In this document: one piece after another, positions 1 through 5,263 of the stretch
Position numbering within the stretch: position 1 is the stretch's first letter
Layout: every line of letters starts with the position of its first letter
DNA from: an uncultured Oscillospiraceae bacterium
GTDB taxonomy: Bacteria; Bacillota; Clostridia; Oscillospirales; Oscillospiraceae
Length of the DNA: 5,263 nucleotides
Direction of reading: 5' to 3'
Assembly (NCBI GenBank): GCA_959022875.1
Contig: CAUFAM010000111.1
Location: 1-5,263 of the forward strand
Notes under the pieces: generated by a model
What the model saw: only the letters and a program-made list of their open reading frames with translations
Told to the model about the DNA's origin: nothing
Database searches by the model: none
Made by a program: the position numbers and the translations under genes

Positions 1-1
1 G

Positions 2-523
2 CGGCTGCTGGCCGACGCCCGGCTGCTGGAGGGGGCGGGCTGCACGGTCATTGCCGTCCCCTGCAACACCTCCCACTTTTTCCTGGACGAGGTACAGGCC
101 CACCTCTCCATCCCCATTCTCCACATGATCCGGGAGACCGCCCTCTCTCTGGCGGCCCAGGGCAAGCGCCGTCCGGGCATCCTGGCCACCGACGGCACCA
201 TCCGCACCGGCCTCTACCAGAAGGAGTTTGCCGCCCAGGGCATTGAGGCCGTGACTCCATCCCCCCAGGCCCAGAAGCTGGTCATGTCCCTCATCTACGA
301 CGATGTGAAGGCGGGACGGGACGGGGACCCGGCCAAATTTGCCGCCATCCACCGGGACCTGGAGGCCCAGGGCTGCGACTGCGGGGTGCTGGCCTGCACG
401 GAGCTGTCCGTCTTCGCCGACAAGCACCACCTGCCCCCCTTCTACACCGACGCCATGGCCGTGCTGGCCGAGCGGGCCGTCCAGGCCTGCGGCAAGCCCC
501 TGCGCCATATTTTCATCAAATAA
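2..523 (+). CDS. Aspartate/glutamate-type amino acid racemase, 3' part (5' end outside window)
   Basis: This is a cofactor-independent racemase of the aspartate/glutamate racemase superfamily, expected to interconvert L- and D-forms of an amino acid in the cytoplasm with two cysteines acting as acid and base. The frame is open from base 2, and 173 codons are visible. The first catalytic cysteine lies in a PCNTSH motif (codon 62-64) and the second in an LACTELS motif (codon 395-397). They are 111 residues apart, a spacing usual for aspartate racemases. Family members are about 230-240 residues long, so about 60 N-terminal residues are missing. The ATG at 125 is internal, because the first catalytic motif lies upstream of it. 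The motifs fit the aspartate racemase/YgeA/RacX branch better than MurI glutamate racemase, whose second motif is normally GCTHYP-like. The true substrate cannot be read from the sequence. The next gene starts 12 bases after the stop, so the two are probably co-transcribed. Confidence 0.88.
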   Translation, partial: RLLADARLLEGAGCTVIAVPCNTSHFFLDEVQAHLSIPILHMIRETALSLAAQGKRRPGILATDGTIRTGLYQKEFAAQGIEAVTPSPQAQKLVMSLIYDDVKAGRDGDPAKFAAIHRDLEAQGCDCGVLACTELSVFADKHHLPPFYTDAMAVLAERAVQACGKPLRHIFIK

Positions 524-524
524 A

Positions 525-531
525 AGAGGTG
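525..531 (+). promoter_or_regulatory. Ribosome binding site of the murE-argB fusion gene
   Basis: The purine-rich run AGAGGTG follows directly after the racemase stop codon and leaves about 6 bases from its AGAGG core to the ATG at 536. It fixes the start of the fusion gene and supports translation as the second gene of an operon. No promoter-like sequence fits in the 12-base gap. Confidence 0.75.
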
Positions 532-535
532 CCCT

Positions 536-2899
536 ATGGTACACACACTGAAGGAATATCTCGCCCTGCTGGAGCACGAACACCTGCTCTGCGCCCCCAT
601 TTCCCCGGAAATGGACCTGGAGGCCCCCATTGCCCTGGTCTCCTACGACTCCCGGGAGGTAGTACCCGGCACCCTGTTTATCTGCAAGGGCGCCCACTTT
701 AAGCCCGAGTTTCTGGACATGGCCCGGGAGAAGGGGGCCATCGCCTATGTGAGCGAAACCGCCTATCCCCAGGCGGGGCTGCCGGGCATTTTGGTCCATG
801 ATATGCGCCGGACCATCGCCCCCCTGGCCGACCTCTTCTATGACCACCCCTCCGGGCATCTGAAGGTCATCGGCCTCACCGGCACCAAGGGCAAATCCTC
901 CACCACCTATTACCTGAAGTATATCCTGGACGAATATATGCAGGAGAAGGGGGGCAAGGAGAGCGGCATCGTCTCCTCCATCGACACCTACGACGGGGTG
1001 GAGCGCTTTGAGTCCCACCTCACCACCCCCGAACCCCTGGAGCTCCAGCGCCACTTTGCCAACGCTGCCCAGACGGGGATGGAATACCTCACCATGGAGG
1101 TGTCCAGCCAGGCCCTGAAGTACCACCGCTCCCTGTGCACCGACTTTGCCGCCACCTGTTTCCTTAACATCGGCTACGACCACATTTCCCCCATTGAACA
1201 CCCCGACTTTGAGGACTACTTCTCCTCCAAGCTGAAGATCTTTGCCCAGGGGGCCGTCAACTGCGTCAACCTGGACTGCGAGCACGCCGACCGTATCCTG
1301 GCCGCCGCCCAGGGGGCCGGAAAGCCCGTCTATACCTTCTCCCAGAAAAACGAACAGGCGGATGTCTACGCCTCCCAGGTGCGCAAGCGGGGCAACGACA
1401 TCCTCTTCCGGGTGCGCACCCGCCGGTTTTTCCGGGAGTTCCGGCTGACCATGCCGGGGCTTTTCAACGTGGAAAACGCCCTGGCCGCCATCGCCGTGTG
1501 CGAGGGGCTTCAGATCCCCGAGCGGTGCATCTATGTGGGCCTGATGAAAGCCCGGGTGCCCGGGCGGATGGAGGTCTACTCCAACGCCGACGACACCGTC
1601 ATCGCCATTGTGGACTACGCCCACAACCGCATGAGCTTTGAGACCCTCTTCCGCTCCGTCCAGGCGGAGTACCCCGGCCGCCGGGTCATTACCGTCTTCG
1701 GCTGCCCGGGCAAGAAGGCCCTGGACCGGCGGCGGGATCTGGGTGAAATTTCGGGCAAATACTCCGATCTGGTCATCCTCACCGAGGAGGACAGCGGGGA
1801 GGAGGACACCCTGGACATTTGTCGGGAGATTTCCCAGTATGTGGCGGCGGAAAACTGCGAATATTCCATCGAGCCCAACCGGGGCGAGGCCATCCGCCAG
1901 GCCATTCTGGGCTGCCGGGAGCCCTCCGTCCTGCTCATCACCGGCAAGGGGGCGGAGACCCGCCAGAAGCGGGGCACCCAGTATATCGACACCCCCTCGG
2001 ACGTGGACTACGCCCACACCTTCCTCCAGGAGTACGACGTACAGCACGGCCTGGACGGCATGGAGAAGGTGCGAAACCTCCTGTCCATCCTGCCCATCCT
2101 CAAGCGCCACGAGGGGAAGACCGTGGTGGTGAAATACGGCGGCTCGGCCATTGGAGCCCAGTCCACCCAGGACACCACCCTCCAGGACGTGGCCGCCCTG
2201 CGGATGGTGGGCATGCGTGTAGTGCTGGTCCACGGGGGCGGCAAGCACATTACTGCCATGCTGGACAAGCTCCAGGTACCCACCCACTTTGTAAATGGCT
2301 ACCGCTATACCGACGAGGCCACCCTGGAGACCGCGGAGCTGGCCCTGTCCGCCCAGGTGAACAAGGCCATTGTAGCCGACCTGGCCCGGCTGGAGGTGTC
2401 CGGCGTAGGAATCTCCGGAAAGGACGGCGGCCTTATCACCGCCGCGGTGAAGGACCCGGCCCTGGGACGGGTGGGGGAGATCACCAAGGTCAACACCAAG
2501 CTGCTCAACACCCTCCTGGACGCGGACTTTGTCCCCGTCGTCTCTCCCATCGCCCTGGGAGAGGACGGAGGCAGCCTTAACTGCAACGCCGACGACGCCG
2601 CCCGGGCGGTGGCCGAGGCCCTGGGGGCGGAGCACCTGGTGTTCCTCACCGACGTGGGGGGCATCCTCATCGACAGCCACAACAGCAAAACTGCCGTGGA
2701 CCGCATGGACATTAAGCGGGCGGAAGAGCTCATCGACGCGGGCCTCATTGCCGGAGGCATGGCCCCCAAGGTTCGGGGCTGCGTCCACGCCATTCGCGCC
2801 GGGGTGGGGGAGGTCTCCATTCTGGACGGCAGGGGAGAGCACGCCCTGCTGCTGCACATGCTGGGCCAGCGCTCGGCGGGTACTACCATTACGGGATAA
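536..2899 (+). CDS. murE-argB: Fusion protein: MurE-type Mur ligase joined to acetylglutamate kinase (ArgB)
   Basis: One uninterrupted 787-codon frame encodes two full enzymes. Residues 1 to ~505 are a Mur ligase, which uses ATP to add an amino acid to a UDP-MurNAc-peptide (or similar acid) in the cytoplasm. It shows the P-loop GTKGKS (116-121, Lys120), TTPE (163-166), MEVSSQ (187-192), DH (215-216), Lys232 at the carbamoyl-lysine position, NVENA (311-315), VPGRME (341-346), DYAHN (360-364) and GKGAE (470-474). The diaminopimelate signature DNPR is replaced by EDSG (418-421). The NIGYDH...HPDFEDYF region matches the streptococcal lysine-type MurE as I recall it. Residues 509-787 are an acetylglutamate kinase, step two of arginine synthesis: VVKYGG (Lys533), HGGG (566-569), NGYRYT (587-592, Arg590), GKDGG (628-632), NCNAD (682-686, Asp686), TDVGG (705-709) and GGMAPK (Lys745). 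Lone MurE is ~480-500 residues and lone ArgB ~280-300, so neither half is truncated. It is the last gene before a terminator. Domain identities are secure; the amino acid substrate of the ligase half is not. Confidence 0.93.
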   Translation: MVHTLKEYLALLEHEHLLCAPISPEMDLEAPIALVSYDSREVVPGTLFICKGAHFKPEFLDMAREKGAIAYVSETAYPQAGLPGILVHDMRRTIAPLADLFYDHPSGHLKVIGLTGTKGKSSTTYYLKYILDEYMQEKGGKESGIVSSIDTYDGVERFESHLTTPEPLELQRHFANAAQTGMEYLTMEVSSQALKYHRSLCTDFAATCFLNIGYDHISPIEHPDFEDYFSSKLKIFAQGAVNCVNLDCEHADRILAAAQGAGKPVYTFSQKNEQADVYASQVRKRGNDILFRVRTRRFFREFRLTMPGLFNVENALAAIAVCEGLQIPERCIYVGLMKARVPGRMEVYSNADDTVIAIVDYAHNRMSFETLFRSVQAEYPGRRVITVFGCPGKKALDRRRDLGEISGKYSDLVILTEEDSGEEDTLDICREISQYVAAENCEYSIEPNRGEAIRQAILGCREPSVLLITGKGAETRQKRGTQYIDTPSDVDYAHTFLQEYDVQHGLDGMEKVRNLLSILPILKRHEGKTVVVKYGGSAIGAQSTQDTTLQDVAALRMVGMRVVLVHGGGKHITAMLDKLQVPTHFVNGYRYTDEATLETAELALSAQVNKAIVADLARLEVSGVGISGKDGGLITAAVKDPALGRVGEITKVNTKLLNTLLDADFVPVVSPIALGEDGGSLNCNADDAARAVAEALGAEHLVFLTDVGGILIDSHNSKTAVDRMDIKRAEELIDAGLIAGGMAPKVRGCVHAIRAGVGEVSILDGRGEHALLLHMLGQRSAGTTITG
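2012..2062 (+). other. MurE/ArgB junction inside the fusion gene
   Basis: This stretch encodes residues ~493-509, the end of the Mur ligase C-terminal helix and the first Met of the kinase half. A lone ArgB would be expected to start at the ATG at 2060 (Met509), and the Mur ligase homology fades around residue 497-505, so there is almost no linker. No Shine-Dalgarno sequence lies at a usable distance from the ATG at 2060; the nearest AGGAG, at about 2028-2032, is some 27 bases away. This argues for one fused polypeptide rather than two genes read as one. A simple origin would be loss of a murE stop codon next to or overlapping an argB start; that origin is inference. Confidence 0.7.
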
Positions 2900-2939
2900 C
2901 CCCCCATCCAAAACGTGGTTTATCCAATTTCCCAAGAAT

Positions 2940-2973
2940 AAAAAACCGGATGGCGTTTGCCATCCGGTTTTTT
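2940..2973. terminator. Bidirectional intrinsic terminator between the converging operons
   Basis: A perfect inverted repeat pairs 2941-2954 with 2959-2972 around the 4-base loop GTTT; an A:T pair at 2940/2973 makes it 15 bp. The GC-rich core CCGGATGGC is flanked by six A on the left (2940-2945) and six T on the right (2968-2973), so the transcript from either strand ends in a hairpin followed by U. It lies 41 bases after the murE-argB stop and 4 bases beyond the permease stop on the other strand. It should therefore end both operons and limit convergent read-through. Confidence 0.93.
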
Positions 2974-2976
2974 GCT

Positions 2977-4851
2977 TTAATCCATGTGGAAGAGCCGATA
3001 GCCCTCACCGGGCACATCCATCTCCTCCAGGCAGGCCAGGGTGTGGGTGGCCTGAGGCGTCACGGCAATGGTGATGTTCTCATGGAGGATGGACTTGGAC
3101 CCCTCCCGGTCAGAGGTAGTTCTTGGGCTGTCCGTCTCAAAGGTCCAGGTAAATTCCAGCTTGGGCGTCACGTTGTCCTGGTGGCCGTCGGGGAAGAGGG
3201 TGTGTACGCCGATGTTCCCCTCCTCAAAGTCCTGGCGCACCGCCTCCCACAGCTCCCGCTGGTCGGCAAGAGACTGATCCTCCAGGTAGAGGGCGTCGAA
3301 ATACTCCTCCTGCTCCTGCCAGACGTCCTGTAAATAGGTCTGGGTGAGCTGGCCCTGCTCATAGTAGTCAAAGTTATACATCTGCTCGATGAGCTCCCGG
3401 TCCTCCAGTATAAGCTGGGCGCACCCGGTAAGGGTATCCGGGTCATGCACCTCGTCTTCATACACCGGGACGCTGTTATATTGGCGGCTGAGGGTAGAGC
3501 CGTTTTTCAGGGTGTAAATGATGGTGAAGTAGATGTAGTCGTCCCCGCCCACCTGCTGGGCCCGGTCCTTCTCCTCCACCGCGTTCTGATGAAGCTTGGT
3601 GACCATCTCAATGAGCCGGGGGTCGCTGGTGTTGTCAAAGCGCAGCCGCCCGTCGTCATAGGGATAGCCGATGTCCCCGTAGAAGTAGACCTTCTCCACA
3701 CTGTCCACGCTGGGCACCCGGGTCTCCACTCCGAACAGGTCGAAGACGCACGCTGCGCACAGCAGGACCATCACCGCCACGGCGGCCACGCCGCCCTTCC
3801 AGGCCTTCCACACCCGGAAGGACTTTTTCAGCAGCATCTCGGCGATAAAATAGCCTACCGCCGTCCAGATAAGCACGCAGGCAATGAGCCCCGTGGGGGG
3901 ATCGTTGCGCCAATTGAAGAAGTTGGCGGTGAACACGCCCAGGCAAAGGCCGGCACACAGGGCCACACCATACTTAAACACCGGCCGCACCAGCTTCACC
4001 GACACCACGTCGCCTGCGCTCTCCACATGGCGGCGGCGGTAGACGCTGAGGGCCGCCAGGGCAAACAGCACGCCCACCCCGGCATAGACCGCCACTATGG
4101 TGGGAGAACCCAAGTGCCAGCGGCTGGTGTTCACCAGCACATCCGTGGTCTCAATGGGAGCCATCTGCCACCGGCAGGCTTCGCTCAGGATATAGACCGG
4201 GGTGCAGCAGGTCACCCAGAAGTTGTCGTAGCCGGTGCTGTATCCGTAGAAGAACTGCCGCAGGAGCATGGTCACCAGGTAGTAGATCACAAAGACCAGC
4301 GCGTTGAGAATCAGGTAAAAGGCGGGCAGGGCCAGGATATGCCCGGTAAACATGGCACAGAAGCTGGCAAAGGAGAAGAACACCCCCAAAGTGGGAATGG
4401 TGGCCGCCCAGTCATAGGTGGGAATGAGGATCATCTCCGCGGCCAGGGTAATGACCCCCACCGCCGCCAGGGGCAGCAGCAGGAAGGACAGACCCGCCAA
4501 ATACTGGGTGGTAAAGAGGCTCTCCCGCCGCAGGGGCAGGGCGTGCATCATGCAGGCGGAGCGGGTGGAGTAGAGGTACCCAAACACCGCCATGGCCGCC
4601 AGCACCCCGAAGACACAGGCCAGCCACACCCCCGGATTGAGCAGCTCGCCCAGCCGCTGGGCATCCTGATAGATGCTCTGCCGGGCCTCTCCCAAGCTTC
4701 CGTTCCAGCGCAGAATCTCAAAGTAGTTGTTGAGCATACGCAGGGGACCCAAAAACATCCAAATGAGGCCCCACAGCCCCCACAGGGGCCAGAACCGGGC
4801 CAGGGACTTGCGATAGAGGGTTCCGTTAAAGCACGATGTCCCGCACGCCAT
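2977..4851 (-). CDS. ABC-2 type transporter permease with large extracytoplasmic C-terminal domain
   Basis: This is the membrane subunit of an ABC transporter, paired with the overlapping ATPase gene upstream; the transported substrate is unknown. From the start at 4851 the protein has 624 residues. About nine hydrophobic segments are visible near residues 20-37, 74-94, 117-143, 151-174, 176-197, 251-271, 292-311, 320-341 and 353-374. A cytoplasmic-looking HALPLRRESLF loop (about 103-113), typical of this clostridial ABC-2 group, lies between segments two and three. Residues ~375-624 are hydrophilic, rich in acidic and aromatic residues, and would lie outside the membrane if the N-terminus is inside; this may be the domain catalogued as DUF6449, an assignment from memory. 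An upstream in-frame ATG at 4872 would add seven residues, but its GGAGG is 12 bases away, whereas the ATG at 4851 has GGAGG at 8 bases. The gene overlaps the ATPase gene by 26 bases, suggesting translational coupling. Confidence 0.87.
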   Translation of the reverse strand: MACGTSCFNGTLYRKSLARFWPLWGLWGLIWMFLGPLRMLNNYFEILRWNGSLGEARQSIYQDAQRLGELLNPGVWLACVFGVLAAMAVFGYLYSTRSACMMHALPLRRESLFTTQYLAGLSFLLLPLAAVGVITLAAEMILIPTYDWAATIPTLGVFFSFASFCAMFTGHILALPAFYLILNALVFVIYYLVTMLLRQFFYGYSTGYDNFWVTCCTPVYILSEACRWQMAPIETTDVLVNTSRWHLGSPTIVAVYAGVGVLFALAALSVYRRRHVESAGDVVSVKLVRPVFKYGVALCAGLCLGVFTANFFNWRNDPPTGLIACVLIWTAVGYFIAEMLLKKSFRVWKAWKGGVAAVAVMVLLCAACVFDLFGVETRVPSVDSVEKVYFYGDIGYPYDDGRLRFDNTSDPRLIEMVTKLHQNAVEEKDRAQQVGGDDYIYFTIIYTLKNGSTLSRQYNSVPVYEDEVHDPDTLTGCAQLILEDRELIEQMYNFDYYEQGQLTQTYLQDVWQEQEEYFDALYLEDQSLADQRELWEAVRQDFEEGNIGVHTLFPDGHQDNVTPKLEFTWTFETDSPRTTSDREGSKSILHENITIAVTPQATHTLACLEEMDVPGEGYRLFHMD

Positions 4852-5263
4852 AGTCCTCACCTCCCATTTCATAAATAAAGATTTCCTCCAGACTCAGGGG
4901 CAGGGCCTCCATGAGAATGGGGTTAAACTGGGCCATCCGGGTACGGATCTCCCCGGGATTGCCCCGGACGATGAGGGTATAAACCCGGCCAACCTGCGTG
5001 GTATGCAGCAGGTTGAGATCCTCCGGCAGCCGGGGCAGCTGTCCGTCGGCAAAGGCGATCTGAAGCTTGACCACATTGTCCTGAAGGTCGGTGAGCGAGC
5101 GCTCCAACAGCACCTTTCCGTGGGACAGCACGCCCACATGGTCACACACATCCTCCAGCTCCCGCAGGTTGTGGGAAGACACCAGCACCGTAGTCCCCCG
5201 CTGGGACACGTCTCCCATCAGCAGCGACCACACCTGGCGGCGCATCACCGGGTCCAGGCCGTC
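4826..5263 (-). CDS. ABC transporter ATP-binding protein, C-terminal part (5' end outside window)
   Basis: This is the nucleotide-binding subunit that would power the adjacent permease from the cytoplasmic face. The 145 visible residues begin in the D-loop DGLDPV just after Walker B, so Walker A, the Q-loop and the signature motif lie beyond the right edge. The H-loop is clear in VLVSSHNLRELEDVCD (switch histidine at visible residue 31), followed by the usual HGKVLLE strand. The remaining ~85 residues form the C-terminal extension common in drug- and antibiotic-type ABC-2 ATPases, ending in a SLEEIFIYEMGGEDYGV tail like that of the YtrB group. The reading frame is open to the window edge; the GTG at 5248 and ATG at 5245 are internal codons, not starts. 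In YtrB-like operons a GntR-family regulator often lies upstream, but that region is not visible here. Confidence 0.9.
   Translation of the reverse strand, partial: DGLDPVMRRQVWSLLMGDVSQRGTTVLVSSHNLRELEDVCDHVGVLSHGKVLLERSLTDLQDNVVKLQIAFADGQLPRLPEDLNLLHTTQVGRVYTLIVRGNPGEIRTRMAQFNPILMEALPLSLEEIFIYEMGGEDYGVRDIVL
4855..4865 (-). promoter_or_regulatory. Ribosome binding site deciding the permease start
   Basis: Read on the - strand, GGGAGGTGAGG precedes the ATG at 4851, with 8 bases between GGAGG and the start codon. It lies inside the 3' end of the ATPase gene. It favours the start at 4851 over the upstream ATG at 4872. Confidence 0.75.

Noticed and set aside
125..523. Treating the racemase as a short complete gene starting at the ATG at 125
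   Set aside because: The same frame is open to the left edge and contains the first catalytic cysteine motif PCNTSH at 59-76, so the real start is outside the window.
2..523. Calling the racemase MurI (glutamate racemase)
   Set aside because: The second cysteine motif is LACTELS rather than the GCTHYP-like motif of MurI, and the first is PCNTSH, closer to aspartate racemase and YgeA-type enzymes.
1819..2580. A 253-codon + strand frame inside the fusion gene
   Set aside because: It overlaps Mur ligase and ArgB coding sequence in another frame, has a low-complexity Gly/Pro/Arg/His composition and lacks its own ribosome binding site.
2305..2907. A 200-codon - strand frame opposite the kinase half
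   Set aside because: It is Ser/Arg/Ala-rich with no motifs, and lies opposite a kinase whose motifs are all intact in the + strand frame.
2900..2939. Possible promoter or small RNA in the short AT-richer gap after the fusion gene
   Set aside because: It is only 40 bases, no paired -35 and -10 boxes are convincing, and the terminator hairpin explains the structured part that follows.
4852..4872. Permease start at the upstream ATG at 4872
   Set aside because: Its GGAGG is 12 bases away, while the ATG at 4851 has GGGAGGTGAGG at good spacing. It remains possible but less likely.
3445..4878. A 477-codon open frame on the + strand, antisense to the permease
   Set aside because: Its product is rich in His, Gly, Gln and Pro without recognisable motifs, and the opposite strand encodes a clear membrane protein with a good ribosome binding site. 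Long antisense frames are expected in GC-rich DNA.

Overview
The window is GC-rich (roughly 60% by eye), densely coded DNA with strong C/G bias at third codon positions and purine-rich Shine-Dalgarno sites. The gene types point to a Gram-positive, probably a GC-rich clostridial gut bacterium of the Oscillospiraceae kind (Flavonifractor, Oscillibacter or Lawsonibacter-like). That placement is inference from style and gene families, not from a marker gene.

The layout is two converging gene pairs that meet at one strong bidirectional terminator. From the left, on the + strand: the 3' part of an aspartate/glutamate-type amino acid racemase (2-523), then after 12 bases and a good ribosome binding site a single 787-codon gene (536-2899). 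Its first ~505 residues are a Mur ligase of the MurE type and its last 279 residues are a complete, canonical acetylglutamate kinase (ArgB). From the right, on the - strand: the 3' part of an ABC transporter ATPase gene (4826-5263), then an overlapping permease gene (2977-4851) with about nine membrane segments and a ~250-residue extracytoplasmic tail. A perfect 14-15 bp hairpin (2940-2973) with an A-run on one side and a T-run on the other ends both transcripts.

The most notable object is the MurE-ArgB fusion. The two halves normally belong to different pathways: peptidoglycan precursor synthesis and arginine synthesis. The Mur ligase half has lost the DNPR signature used by diaminopimelate-adding MurE enzymes and resembles the streptococcal lysine-type branch. 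The kinase half keeps its visible catalytic and substrate-binding motifs, and the N-terminal helix typical of arginine-sensitive kinases lies at the fusion junction. Together with the adjacent racemase, the operon could be a small amino-acid-modifying pathway, or a genetic coupling of wall and arginine synthesis. The sequence alone does not decide between these.

The right half looks like an ordinary YtrB-like ABC-2 exporter pair. Both operon promoters, the racemase N-terminus and the ATPase N-terminus lie outside the window. There is no gene-free stretch longer than about 80 bases, and I see no RNA genes, CRISPR arrays, mobile elements or large repeats.
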